Position numbers and translations under genes: made by a program. This document shows, one piece after another, positions 17,764 through 28,032 of a stretch of 64,000 nt of DNA. Below the pieces are notes generated by a model. It did no database searches and had not been told where the DNA came from. It saw nothing but the letters and a program-made list of their open reading frames with translations. The DNA comes from Streptococcus ratti FA-1 = DSM 20564 (GTDB lineage Bacteria; Bacillota; Bacilli; Lactobacillales; Streptococcaceae). The first letter of the stretch is position 1. Each line of letters opens with the position of its first letter. The stretch is from NCBI RefSeq assembly GCF_000286075.1, contig NZ_AJTZ01000003.1:111995-175994 (forward strand). Reading direction: 5' to 3'.

Positions 17764-17890
17764 GTATTCTTGGCAGCAAAAGCGGGGCACAGCCAAGCCT
17801 TCCCGCTTTCCACAAATGAATCAGCCAAGAAGTCTAAGATCCAGCTAGGCTCGTAAGAGATGCTGCTTAGATTTTCTTCATGCCAGGTAG

Positions 17891-18067
17891 TTAAAAACGA
17901 TTCAACAAATCTGTTAAAGCAAGGTTCAGCAGCTTATCAAATAAAAAGATAAGCAGGGCAAAAAATGCTGAGTATTCAAGAATCGAAATAAAATCATGCC
18001 AAGACTGCTTGCGCGTCGGCCAAGTGGTATTTTTTAAGACGGAAAATACGCCTCCGATAAATTTCAT
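17891..18067 (-). CDS. secE: preprotein translocase subunit SecE
   Basis: A 58-residue ORF reads MKFIGGVFSVLKNTTWPTRK and then a single hydrophobic segment (YSAFFALLIFLFDKLL). The WPTRK motif before the membrane helix is the hallmark of SecE, the small clamp subunit of the SecYEG channel. It is the usual size for a Gram-positive SecE and sits in the conserved rpmG-secE-nusG order. A ribosome site (GGAAGGAT) precedes the ATG. Confidence 0.96.
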   Translation of the reverse strand: MKFIGGVFSVLKNTTWPTRKQSWHDFISILEYSAFFALLIFLFDKLLNLALTDLLNRF

Positions 18068-18078
18068 CCTTCCTTCTC

Positions 18079-18231
18079 CTAACGTGTTTCTTTGTGCAGT
18101 GTGTATTTCTTACAATGTTTACAAAACTTATTAACTTCCAGCCGATTGGGTTTAGGATTGCTGCTCACTCCGATAGAATAGTTGCGCGATCCGCATTCCA
18201 CACAGGCTAGACTTGCTTTTTTCTGTGCCAT
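18079..18231 (-). CDS. rpmG: 50S ribosomal protein L33
   Basis: The 50-residue protein starts [19 protein letters not shown] and ends with [15 protein letters not shown]. The two CxxC pairs (C10/C13 and C37/C40) mark it as the zinc-binding (C+) form of L33. It precedes secE by 11 nt and is likely co-transcribed with it. Confidence 0.96.
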   Translation of the reverse strand: MAQKKASLACVECGSRNYSIGVSSNPKPNRLEVNKFCKHCKKYTLHKETR

Positions 18232-18282
18232 AATGCCTCCATAGCTTCCTTATTTTAACATGGTTCAATTATTCTTGCAAGT

Positions 18283-20553
18283 TTACTCAAAATAATTGAC
18301 GACCTTGTCCCAAAGATTTTTAGCCTTGTCTGCCAGATTGGCATCATCCACTTGCTTCTTGATTGAGTCTGTGGCATTTTTTGCCTTTTCCCGGATACTG
18401 TCAATGATGTCTTGAGAGCCTGTGTTGGTTGCATTTGAAGTATCATCTGGGTCATAGGTTGATTCAATGCCGTCTTGTAAGTAGGCATTTTTAACCTTGA
18501 ATTCCGTGCCTTTCGTATAAGGGAGAATGTAACTGGCCTGAGTACTGAAGATATTTGAGGCCGTTCCCGAACTGGAATCACTCAGGTAATGCTTTTCATC
18601 GGTCTTATTAAAACCTAACCACTGGCTAATAACAACATCCGGTGTATAGCCGATGACCCACTGGTCGCTGGCAAGGTTGGCATCAAAGTTAGTTTCTGTG
18701 GTCCCTGTCTTTCCAGCTAAGGTATAACCGTAGACATTAGCATTAACTCCAGTACCGTTAGAAAAGGTGCCAAGCATCATACTGGTCATTTTATCCGCTA
18801 CCGATTTACTGATGACACGCTTATCATTCGGTGTAAATTTCTTTAGAATTTCACCGCTGGCAGTCTCAATCCGAGTGATAAGATGGGCTGTCGGCATAAC
18901 GCCGCCATTGGCAAAAGCCGCATAGGCCTGAGCCATCTCCAGCGGATTGGTTGTAACGCTGCCCCCTAAGGCGACGCCCAATTCTCTCTTAGCATCATCC
19001 ATATTTAAACCAAACTTCTTGCCATAAGAGAAAGCTTTGTTAATACCTAATTTATCAAGGGTATACACAGCAGGGATATTATAAGAATTAGCTAGAGCCT
19101 GATACATAGGCACATCTTCTGTTTCAATATTGCCGTAGTTATTCGGCTTATAGCCGTCAAAATCTCTGGCTTTATTTGGAAGAAGCTTATCTATAGACCA
19201 ACCTGAAGCAACAGCCGGAGCGTAGACCGTCAAAGGCTTAATGGTTGAGCCCGGACTTCTGCTGGATTGTGTTGCATAGTTATAGCTTCTAAAAGTGACA
19301 TCCTCGGTACTGTTCACCCGGCCGACCAAGCCTCTGACACCGCCGGTTTTGGGATCAAGAGCCACACTAGCAGCCTGAGCACTGCTATTATCATAAGGCG
19401 AAACAGGAAAGAGACTATCTTCATCAAAAGTCTGCTGCATACCGGTCTGGTAGTTCTGATCCAGTTCTGTATAAATTTTGTAGCCATTATTGACAATGTC
19501 TTTTTCACTAATGCCATAAACAGAGCTGGCTTCACTGATGACAGCATCAAAGTAAGACGGATACTCATAGTCATCTGTTTTAGCCACATAGGTATCATTC
19601 AGGCGATTGCCCATACCGACACTTTGCGCTTCATTAGCCTGATTTTGGGAAATCTTGCCGGCAGCTACCATATTTTGCAAGACTGTATCGCGCCGGTTGG
19701 TTGCATTTTCAATAGAATAAAGGGGATTATAAATTCCAGGCCCCTTAAGCATACCCGCCAGAGTCGCTGCTTCATCAAGTGTCAGCTGAGCAGCTGTCGT
19801 CCCAAAATACTTTTGACTGGCATCTTCAACCCCCCAGACACCATTGCCAAAATAAGCATTGTTCAGATACATGGTCAAGATTTCTTTTTTACTGTACTTT
19901 TTCGTCAGTTCCAAAGCCAGGAAAAACTCCCGCGCCTTTCTTTTAACAGTCTGTTCCTGAGTCAAGAAGGCATTTTTGGCTAACTGCTGGGTAATGGTTG
20001 AACCGCCGCCGGAATAGCCTAAAGTAACGATAGCTAAAAGCATCCGTTTGTAATTAATACCGCTGTTTTCGTAGAAACTTCTATCTTCTGTTGCAATAAC
20101 AGCATTTTCCAAATCGTCCGAAATCGCATCCAGCTCGACATAAGTCCCCTTTTGCCCATAAAGAGAGCCGGCCTGCTTTTCATTCTTGTCATAAATGACT
20201 GTTGTTGCTTTCAAAGCCTGCTGCAAATTGGAAACATTGGTCGTTTTGGCAAGATAAAAAAGATAAGAGCCTGTCAAAAGGACAAAGATTCCAAAAGCAA
20301 TCAGCAAAATTTTTCCAACATGATAACGGCGCCAGTACCTGCGCACCAACCCATTTTTAGCCAGACCAATCTTACTTAAGAAGGTATTGAATTTACCAGT
20401 GTCTGCCTTTTGACCGTAACTGCGATGATAGCCGCTGTCATCTGCTTCGTCTTCCTTGACTTGGGCGGCAGCTTCCTCTTTCTTGCGGCGTTCCTGTTCA
20501 GCCTGATATTGTTTGGGAAAAAATTTCTTTTTTAACAACTCTAATATACTCAT
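18283..20553 (-). CDS. pbp2a: class A penicillin-binding protein 2a
   Basis: This bifunctional peptidoglycan synthase polymerises glycan and cross-links peptides at the outer membrane face. It has a cytoplasmic charged N-terminus and one membrane helix (about residues 80-105). The GT51 glycosyltransferase domain carries ATEDRSFYENSG (catalytic Glu) and GGSTITQQLAKN. The transpeptidase domain carries the nucleophile in GSTIKP, SYNIP and KTGTTE. The C-terminal tail is Ser/Asp-rich, as in streptococcal PBP2a. Size (756 residues) and position next to rpmG-secE-nusG match the S. mutans gene. It is divergent from the pseudouridine synthase gene. Confidence 0.95.
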   Translation of the reverse strand: MSILELLKKKFFPKQYQAEQERRKKEEAAAQVKEDEADDSGYHRSYGQKADTGKFNTFLSKIGLAKNGLVRRYWRRYHVGKILLIAFGIFVLLTGSYLFYLAKTTNVSNLQQALKATTVIYDKNEKQAGSLYGQKGTYVELDAISDDLENAVIATEDRSFYENSGINYKRMLLAIVTLGYSGGGSTITQQLAKNAFLTQEQTVKRKAREFFLALELTKKYSKKEILTMYLNNAYFGNGVWGVEDASQKYFGTTAAQLTLDEAATLAGMLKGPGIYNPLYSIENATNRRDTVLQNMVAAGKISQNQANEAQSVGMGNRLNDTYVAKTDDYEYPSYFDAVISEASSVYGISEKDIVNNGYKIYTELDQNYQTGMQQTFDEDSLFPVSPYDNSSAQAASVALDPKTGGVRGLVGRVNSTEDVTFRSYNYATQSSRSPGSTIKPLTVYAPAVASGWSIDKLLPNKARDFDGYKPNNYGNIETEDVPMYQALANSYNIPAVYTLDKLGINKAFSYGKKFGLNMDDAKRELGVALGGSVTTNPLEMAQAYAAFANGGVMPTAHLITRIETASGEILKKFTPNDKRVISKSVADKMTSMMLGTFSNGTGVNANVYGYTLAGKTGTTETNFDANLASDQWVIGYTPDVVISQWLGFNKTDEKHYLSDSSSGTASNIFSTQASYILPYTKGTEFKVKNAYLQDGIESTYDPDDTSNATNTGSQDIIDSIREKAKNATDSIKKQVDDANLADKAKNLWDKVVNYFE

Positions 20554-20596
20554 GTCCCTATTATATCAATTTTGACGAAAATGATATAATAAAATC

Positions 20597-21475
20597 ATGA
20601 CTTTTACTGTAAAAATTACCACTCCCTATCCTAAAGGGACTGTTAAAGAGCTTTTAGAGGAGCATTTGCTGATTCCAAGGAAAATCAGACATTTTCTAAG
20701 AATCAAGAAACATGTTTTTATTAATGGTCAAAATATTAATTGGCAAAGCCCTGTTAACACAGGAGACCTCATTGAGTTAATCTTTGATGATAATGACTAC
20801 CCGAGCAAGACTATTCCCATGGGCAATAAAGATCTGGCAGACTGCCTTTATGAAGATGAACATCTGATTATCGTCAATAAACCCGAAGGGATGAAAGTAC
20901 ACGGCAATGAACCTAGAGAAATCGCTCTTTTAAACCATGTGTCCAGCTATACAGGACAGACCTGCTATGTTGTCCATCGGCTTGATAAGGAAACCAGCGG
21001 GGCTGTCATGTTTGCTAAGAATCCTTTTATCCTGCCTATCGTCAATCGGCTGCTGGAAAACAAACTCATTCAGCGTGAGTATTGGGCCTTAGTAAAAGGT
21101 CAGTTTCCTCAAAAAACAGCTGTTTTTAAAGAAAAAATCGGGCGTGACCGGCATGACCGACGTAAACGGCTGGTGGATCAAAAGCACGGTCAAACAGCCC
21201 TCACCCACGTTTCACTCTTAAAGTATTTTCCCAATAATACCAGTCTAATCAAATGCCAGCTCCAAACAGGCCGTACCCACCAAATCCGTGTTCACCTGGC
21301 TTACCATGGCTATCCTCTGATAGGAGATCCTCTTTACAGTAAGCAAACCGCCGATAGGCTCATGCTGCATGCCCATCAATTAAGTTTCATACATCCTTTA
21401 ACCTTACAGAAAATAACCGTGCGAACACAATCAGACAGCTTTGAAAAAGGGAGTGGGAAAGAACCCAAAAATTGA
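20597..21475 (+). CDS. RluA/RluD-family pseudouridine synthase
   Basis: The enzyme converts uridine to pseudouridine in RNA, probably 23S rRNA. An S4-like N-terminal part (KIRHFLRIKKHVFINGQ) precedes the catalytic domain, which has YEDEHLIIVNKPEGMKVH, the catalytic Asp in VHRLDKETSG, and LQTGRTHQIRVHLAYHGYPLIGDPLY. The length of 292 residues is typical. It is divergent from pbp2a, with only 43 bp between the starts, so the two share a promoter region. Which uridine is modified cannot be read from the sequence. Confidence 0.93.
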   Translation: MTFTVKITTPYPKGTVKELLEEHLLIPRKIRHFLRIKKHVFINGQNINWQSPVNTGDLIELIFDDNDYPSKTIPMGNKDLADCLYEDEHLIIVNKPEGMKVHGNEPREIALLNHVSSYTGQTCYVVHRLDKETSGAVMFAKNPFILPIVNRLLENKLIQREYWALVKGQFPQKTAVFKEKIGRDRHDRRKRLVDQKHGQTALTHVSLLKYFPNNTSLIKCQLQTGRTHQIRVHLAYHGYPLIGDPLYSKQTADRLMLHAHQLSFIHPLTLQKITVRTQSDSFEKGSGKEPKN

Positions 21476-21690
21476 AAATTTTGGTTCGTCTTCCCACCCC
21501 CGCACAGTTGGCTAGGTTTTCCGCTTTGGCCTTGTGGCAAAAGGAAAACCAGCCAACCACTGCGCCAAGAGTTTATTCCAAAACAGGAATATTGGACAAG
21601 TTTTTGCCCAGCCTCTTTTTTCTGCTTTGACTTGGTATAGCAGTAAAACCGACTGGGCTTTGCCAATACAGCTAAATTCAAAAACTTCCA
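21453..21690. repeat. dense intergenic inverted-repeat region, candidate repeat element
   Basis: Three stem-loops follow one another. The first pairs GTGGGAA-GAACC (from 21453) with GGTTCGTCTTCCCAC (to 21497) and includes the end of the pseudouridine synthase gene. The second pairs 21501-21522 with 21543-21564 (GGTTTTCC/GGAAAACC core). The third has GCCCAG/CTGGGC arms around 21604-21660. The region can serve as a terminator for the two convergent genes, but its size and nested structure look more like a streptococcal intergenic repeat (BOX/RUP-like). No second copy was noticed in the window. Confidence 0.5.
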
Positions 21691-21694
21691 GTTC

Positions 21695-23398
21695 CTATTT
21701 TTTATTCAAACTGATACCTGTCTTAGGAGCACCGCTGGTATCATCGGTTTCCCAATAAACAGTTGTAATGCTGCTGCCATTAATTTTAACACCGTAGGTG
21801 TACTGATCATCAGCACCGATATCATCCAAAACGGTAAAGGCTGCTTTATCGCCGGATTGATAGTAATAGCGATAAGTGCCGTCCGATGTTTTTTCAGTTT
21901 TTTCAACCTTAGCCGTTTTTGTCGTATCCTCTTTCTTATCATCCTTATAATCAGTCTTTTTCGTTACAGTTCCGTCTTCTGAGAAGGTCATAGTCACTGT
22001 CTTATCATCTTCCTTGGTCTCCCAAGTTCCTATCAGCTCCTCAGGCAGCGGTGTCGGACTTTTTACCTGATTATCCTCGCCGACCATGGTTGGACCGCTA
22101 ATTGATTTAATAATAGTATAACCTTTTGCTGTTTTTTTCACCCTGATTTGACCTGTAAAGCTTTGCAGCAGATGACCCGAGGTCTTCTTTTCTGAGTCTG
22201 TTGCTTCATCATAGTAATAATCATAGGTAGATGCATAAGACAGACTGTAAGTTTTAACACCTGTTTGGTGCAGGTCGCTCAGCGTCACAGAGGTAATGGC
22301 AAAGCTAGACGGTTTTCGGCTGTCCGTTACCATTTTTTGCTTGATACTGCCTTTTAAAGCACTGTAAAACTGATTGGCTGTGCCTTTTTCAAAAAGAGCA
22401 GCCAAATCTGCAGGATCCTGCCCGCTGGTAGCATAGGCAGAAAATTTTTCAAAAGCAGACTTCAGCAAATTCTGAGCAGTCGCATCGTCCAGCTGATCAG
22501 GAACATCCAGCTGAACTGTGCTGCCATCAGCAATATCAAGGAGCGACTGTTTCTTAGATTTTATTTCACCGTCTGAAAAAGTCTTTTTAACATAGACAGC
22601 TTTGCTTCCCATAACGGGGTAATCACTGACCGCATATTCGCCGTTAGAAAGAGAAGAAATCTTCTTTTTGCCAAAATAAAGATCACCATTTGCAAGATTG
22701 CTTTTGACCGTGAAATTCTTAAAGGCCAAAGTCATATCAACTGTCTTATGCTTGCCATCATAATCTTTACTGAATTCAACTTCTTTTCCATTGTGTAAAC
22801 CACTCAGTGTAAAACGATAGTCCCCCACCGGTAAATGCTCAAGAGTCAGCTGATAGTGATCAGAATCACTGCTAGCAACCTTCTTATCATTTAAAAGGAC
22901 ATCCAAATTTGCAACATTTGTTTTTAACTTTAATTTTAGCGGCTTCATTGCTAAGCGATAGTCTGAAAAAAAGAAGAATCGGCGCCCAACACGTTTGAGG
23001 TAAACAGTATCAGAAGCATCAGCCGCCAATAGTTTTTGGCGCAGGCTGCGCTGGGCAGCTTTTGTTTTCAGGCGCGAAAACTTGGTATACTGAGCTTCAT
23101 CATTGGTAATCAGCTCATTGGTATCATCCCAAACCATGTATTCCTTGATGTTTTCAAAAGTCTTGCTTGGAGCGCTTCGAGCCTTGATATAGCGATCCAG
23201 TGTAGCTGTTTTAGAATAATGAAGACTTCCCCATAAACCAAAGATGACTAAAAGAACCCCAATAATCACGAGAAGTGTACGTATGGGCTTTCTTTGGAGC
23301 AGTTTTTGGCCTTCCTTCTTCATTCTTTCAAAAAGCGGCCCCAGCAGCTTTTTGAGCTTTTGAATGACTAGCTGCCACTTTTTCTTTAAATTCTCCAT
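21695..23398 (-). CDS. TcaA-like membrane-anchored protein
   Basis: The 567-residue protein has a basic cytoplasmic N-terminus, one membrane helix (about residues 40-60, TLLVIIGVLLVIFGLW) and a long extracellular part. The extracellular region starts with repeated beta-rich domains (KLKTNVANLDVLLNDKKV..., KSNLANGDLYFGKKKI) like TcaA. It then has an NTF2-like segment and a C-terminal lipocalin-like stretch (GTWETKEDDKTVTMTFSEDGTVT). TcaA proteins of staphylococci affect glycopeptide and cell-wall stress responses. Unlike many relatives it has no N-terminal zinc ribbon. It is transcribed alone. The function here is unproven. Confidence 0.7.
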   Translation of the reverse strand: MENLKKKWQLVIQKLKKLLGPLFERMKKEGQKLLQRKPIRTLLVIIGVLLVIFGLWGSLHYSKTATLDRYIKARSAPSKTFENIKEYMVWDDTNELITNDEAQYTKFSRLKTKAAQRSLRQKLLAADASDTVYLKRVGRRFFFFSDYRLAMKPLKLKLKTNVANLDVLLNDKKVASSDSDHYQLTLEHLPVGDYRFTLSGLHNGKEVEFSKDYDGKHKTVDMTLAFKNFTVKSNLANGDLYFGKKKISSLSNGEYAVSDYPVMGSKAVYVKKTFSDGEIKSKKQSLLDIADGSTVQLDVPDQLDDATAQNLLKSAFEKFSAYATSGQDPADLAALFEKGTANQFYSALKGSIKQKMVTDSRKPSSFAITSVTLSDLHQTGVKTYSLSYASTYDYYYDEATDSEKKTSGHLLQSFTGQIRVKKTAKGYTIIKSISGPTMVGEDNQVKSPTPLPEELIGTWETKEDDKTVTMTFSEDGTVTKKTDYKDDKKEDTTKTAKVEKTEKTSDGTYRYYYQSGDKAAFTVLDDIGADDQYTYGVKINGSSITTVYWETDDTSGAPKTGISLNKK

Positions 23399-23785
23399 TT
23401 TTTACTCCTCACCACTAAAAGCACTGACTGCGCTTCAATCGATTGTTATCAACCCTTTATTCTTACTATCCTTCTAGATCAAAAGAACGGCAGAGTCTAA
23501 GCGGATGCCTTTCAGGAATCAGACTTTTAAGCTATTATCGCATTATACTGTTTTTCTTTTTTTAAATTATAACAAAATGATAACAAAACAATCAAAATCA
23601 ACTGTTTTTTAGATAAATATCCTCATTTCTTCTCATTTATAATCGGCTGAATACTTCATTTTACCTATCTGTGCCAGTCCAGCAAAAAAGCGAGGCGGCA
23701 ACACCAATAATGATCTTTCTGTCTCACTCCTATCAAACTAATTGCTCTTAAGTATCTGACTTTGTTGTCAATCAGTATTGTAAAC
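23399..23785. other. intergenic region between groEL and the TcaA-like gene
   Basis: Apart from the promoter at 23566-23595 and the groEL terminator at the right end, this AT-rich stretch shows no ORF of credible length and no RNA fold that I recognise. The predicted leader of the TcaA-like gene would be about 160 nt. Confidence 0.5.
23566..23595 (-). promoter_or_regulatory. promoter of the TcaA-like gene
   Basis: On the minus strand TTGATT (23590-23595) and TATAAT (23566-23571) are separated by 18 bp. This fits a housekeeping sigma-A promoter. Confidence 0.55.
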
Positions 23786-23826
23786 AAACAAGCCTGCAGA
23801 ATTTCATTGATTCTGCAGGCTTGTTT
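23786..23826 (-). terminator. groEL terminator
   Basis: AAACAAGCCTGCAGAAT (23786-23802) and its exact reverse complement (23810-23826) form a 17-bp stem with a 7-nt loop ending in T residues, just past the groEL stop. Confidence 0.9.
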
Positions 23827-23843
23827 TCTGATTTTATTTTAAA

Positions 23844-25472
<1,629 letters not shown>

Positions 25473-25594
25473 CTAATCCTCTTTATCTAAATAATATAAA
25501 ATCTAATAATTGTCAGTCTCATCAGACGCTTTTTAGCGCCAAAACCTTAAAACTGCAATATTACATTTTCAGATATATGTTACAGACCTTCTAA

Positions 25595-25882
25595 TTAGTC
25601 CTGAACGACCGCCAGAATGTCTGCTTCACGAACAATGAGATAGTCCTTGTCACCATCTTTAACAGGTGTTCCCGCGTGACTTTCAAGCAAGACAGTATCA
25701 CCTTGAGCGATACTTGGAGCAACTAAGTCACCGCTCAATGTACGAATACCTTCACCAACAGCTGCTACCCTTGCCTTTTGCGTCTTATCTTGGCTGGTAC
25801 CGGCAAGAACAAAGCCGCCGACTGTTTTCTCTTCTTCTTTAATCAATTGTACGACCATTCGGTCTCCTAAGGGTTTTAACAT
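25595..25882 (-). CDS. groES: co-chaperonin GroES
   Basis: The 95-residue lid of the GroEL chamber starts [20 protein letters not shown] at the ATG at 25882, which has GGAGG upstream; a longer frame to 25909 would run into the CIRCE element and is rejected. The mobile loop (TVGGFVLAG) and C-terminal beta strands ([15 protein letters not shown]) are clear. It is the first gene of the heat-shock operon. Confidence 0.98.
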   Translation of the reverse strand: MLKPLGDRMVVQLIKEEEKTVGGFVLAGTSQDKTQKARVAAVGEGIRTLSGDLVAPSIAQGDTVLLESHAGTPVKDGDKDYLIVREADILAVVQD

Positions 25883-25902
25883 AACATACCTCCGTAGATT
25901 TT

Positions 25903-25929
25903 TTAGCACTCTTATTCATCGAGTGCTAA
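25903..25929 (-). promoter_or_regulatory. CIRCE operator (HrcA site)
   Basis: TTAGCACTC-N9-GAGTGCTAA is a perfect match to CIRCE, the site where HrcA represses groESL in the absence of heat stress. It lies between the -10 and the groES ribosome site. Confidence 0.97.
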
Positions 25930-25940
25930 TTACAATTATT

Positions 25941-25969
25941 ATTGTATCACTTGGTCAGAAATAGTCAAG
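25941..25969 (-). promoter_or_regulatory. groESL promoter overlapped by a CtsR-like box
   Basis: On the minus strand TTGACT (25963-25968) and TACAAT (25941-25946) are spaced by 16 bp. On the plus strand GGTCAGA-AAT-AGTCAAG (25953-25969) resembles the CtsR heptad repeat RGTCAAA-NAN-RGTCAAA with two mismatches and covers the -35. Dual HrcA/CtsR control of groE is known in some streptococci. Confidence 0.7.
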
Positions 25970-25970
25970 A

Positions 25971-26001
25971 AAAAAACTCTACCTTTCGGTAAAGTTTTTT
26001 T
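25971..26001 (-). terminator. terminator of the lev PTS operon
   Basis: ACTCTACC (25976-25983) and GGTAAAGT (25988-25995) form the stem with a tetraloop, and on the minus strand seven T follow, immediately after the levX stop. Confidence 0.85.
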
Positions 26002-26003
26002 AC

Positions 26004-26300
26004 TTATTTGGACTCAGAAAGTTTCAGCTTTTCTTCAAAATCATCAACAACCTTCTGAACATTGATCCGACCTTTATAAATACCATAGCCAAAAATCAAC
26101 ATGGCCAAGATACCCAGAACTGTCAAAACAATGCCAATAATAAGTCCGATCAGATTAGCTGAAAAGGAATAAATCAAGACAACTCCGATACTGGCAATGA
26201 TAAACATCAAGGTAAACCAGCGGCCCAGATTTTCAATCATATGCTTTTGATAAGCTATTTCTTCTTCATAGCCTTTGATAAATTCTTCTTTTGTCAGCAT
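26004..26300 (-). CDS. levX: small membrane protein LevX
   Basis: A 98-residue protein with a charged N-terminus, two adjacent hydrophobic helices (about residues 30-75) and a charged tail. It is the last gene of the levDEFG operon, where S. mutans has levX of unknown function. Its two-helix form could allow it to sit beside the EIIC/EIID complex, but nothing in the sequence shows that. A ribosome site GGAGA precedes it. Confidence 0.8.
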   Translation of the reverse strand: MLTKEEFIKGYEEEIAYQKHMIENLGRWFTLMFIIASIGVVLIYSFSANLIGLIIGIVLTVLGILAMLIFGYGIYKGRINVQKVVDDFEEKLKLSESK

Positions 26301-26317
26301 AATCTCTCCTTTTTAAC

Positions 26318-27154
26318 TTAGTATTTCAATCCTGGATCGAAGAATCCTGTCAAGACACCAACAAGAGCAATGACTACTAGCAACAGCATAACTTTGATTG
26401 GTGACATATTCTTCTTAGCCATCAGCCACCAGCAAAATACAGTGAACAAGGCTGTCAACAATCCTGGATAGACGCCGTCCAATTGATCTTGGAGCACCAA
26501 GAAAGCTTTGCCGGAAGAATTTTTCAGTTCAAAGGCAGTCTTAATAGGTACCCAAGTTGCCGCTACCGCACCGACAACCATACCGCCGACAATAGCTACG
26601 GCTTTACGAATGGCTTGTCCTTGAGGACCAACCAGAACTTCAACTGCCTTATCTCCCAATTCATAACCTTTGAAGTAGGCAAAGCGCATACCAAAGTAAG
26701 CCAGAAGGTTCCAGACAACGATATAAAAGATTGCGCCGACTGGTGAACCACCCGTTGACAAACCAAGAGCAATTCCTAGGATAATTGGAATCAAAGTACC
26801 GACAACCAGAGAGTCTCCGATACCGGCAACTGGTCCCATCAGACCAGCACGCAGACCATTGATGGTTTCATCATCAACACCGTCAGCACCGTTGGCACGC
26901 GCTTCTTCAAGACCCGCAGTAACACCGACAATAAGGGAACCCAATTGCGGTTCAGTGTTAAAGAAGGCTGTATAAGTTTGCATTGAACGAGCTTTGTCGT
27001 CTTCATTGTCATAAAGTTCTTCAACGATTGGCAGCATAGAAGTCAGGTAACCAAAAGTCTGCATATGCTCTTGTGAGAAGCAGGTCAGGTTACCATAGTA
27101 CCAATGATGGAAGGACTTGCTTAGGGTTTTCTTTGAAATTTTCTTTTGAGCCAT
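26318..27154 (-). CDS. levG: fructose/mannose PTS EIID component
   Basis: This is the EIID subunit of a mannose-family PTS, part of the membrane complex that moves fructose, mannose and related sugars. The sequence starts MAQKKISKKTLSKSFHHWYYGN and shows the family's FNTEPQLGSLIVGVTAGLEEARANG and GLMGPVAGIGDSL segments plus C-terminal membrane helices. The ATG at 27154 has GAGGAG upstream and begins one base after the levF stop. The longer frame to 27181 overlaps levF and has no ribosome site. Confidence 0.95.
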   Translation of the reverse strand: MAQKKISKKTLSKSFHHWYYGNLTCFSQEHMQTFGYLTSMLPIVEELYDNEDDKARSMQTYTAFFNTEPQLGSLIVGVTAGLEEARANGADGVDDETINGLRAGLMGPVAGIGDSLVVGTLIPIILGIALGLSTGGSPVGAIFYIVVWNLLAYFGMRFAYFKGYELGDKAVEVLVGPQGQAIRKAVAIVGGMVVGAVAATWVPIKTAFELKNSSGKAFLVLQDQLDGVYPGLLTALFTVFCWWLMAKKNMSPIKVMLLLVVIALVGVLTGFFDPGLKY

Positions 27155-27155
27155 C

Positions 27156-28010
27156 TTAGATATCCTCCTCATCGTCATCAAAATCTAAGCTATCTGCACC
27201 GACTGCTGCCGTAGCTTTAGCATTTTTAGCCATTTCTAATTCATAGAACAATACAGCAAAGATTAGGGAAATTACGGCACATGATACCAGATTCAATCCC
27301 AGTGAAGCTGCTAAAGTAAATCCAACAAAGAATGGAACAAAGTCAACAGCTTTTTCAACAATTTGTTTCAACAGAATGGCAATCCCTACACATGGCAGAA
27401 GAGAACCAACGGTAAAGAGGGTTTTCATTGGGATACCGTCCATTGGCAGAGCTTCTTTCAGAGCTGTAACAGCATCTGCTCCCAGTTTACACATAATCAA
27501 AGTTGGGATAAATGAGAAGACGATATGAGAAATCCAAGGGAAGCCCCAGTCTACTGCATACAGTTTTTTATAGTCTCTTTTTTCAACAGCTCTCCAGCCG
27601 ATGTGCTGCCAAACCAGATTCATAGTAGCTGTTCCGTAGAAAAGCACGGTACCAATGGTTCCTACCAGAGTACCCATTGATTTTGCAAGGTTAGCTGCAT
27701 CAGCTGAATTAGCGGACAGTCCTTGCGAATGAATAGCGACCATTGCCAAAGGAATACCGATGTAAGACACTGCACGAACATCGGCCGATACCGTACCGCC
27801 AGGTGTTACCAAAGCGATGTAAACCAGCTGCATAGCAACCCCGCAAACGATACCAGTCTTAACATCTCCAAGAACCAAGCCGCAGACCAAGCCGCCGACT
27901 AAGGGACGGCCTAAAGTGTAATTACCAATGGTAGTACCACCCAGACCGGGCATTGAAGACAAACAGGCAAACAAGCCAAGAATGGCTGCTTGTAACCAAG
28001 AAATTGTCAT
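27156..28010 (-). CDS. levF: fructose/mannose PTS EIIC component
   Basis: The EIIC channel subunit begins MTISWLQAAILGLFACLSSMPGLGGTTIGNYTLGRPLVGGLVCGL and is strongly hydrophobic, with about eight membrane segments. GGAG precedes the ATG at 28010; the longer frame would overlap levE. The C-terminus is unusually acidic (DSLDFDDDEEDI). It works with LevD, E and G, and in S. mutans this complex imports fructose and mannose released by fructanase. Confidence 0.95.
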   Translation of the reverse strand: MTISWLQAAILGLFACLSSMPGLGGTTIGNYTLGRPLVGGLVCGLVLGDVKTGIVCGVAMQLVYIALVTPGGTVSADVRAVSYIGIPLAMVAIHSQGLSANSADAANLAKSMGTLVGTIGTVLFYGTATMNLVWQHIGWRAVEKRDYKKLYAVDWGFPWISHIVFSFIPTLIMCKLGADAVTALKEALPMDGIPMKTLFTVGSLLPCVGIAILLKQIVEKAVDFVPFFVGFTLAASLGLNLVSCAVISLIFAVLFYELEMAKNAKATAAVGADSLDFDDDEEDI

Positions 28011-28032
28011 AATATTTCTCCTTCTTTCTACC

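Noticed and set aside
19267..19983. Plus-strand ORF (238 aa) opposite pbp2a
   Set aside because: It lies wholly within pbp2a, whose motifs are intact, and shows no features of its own.
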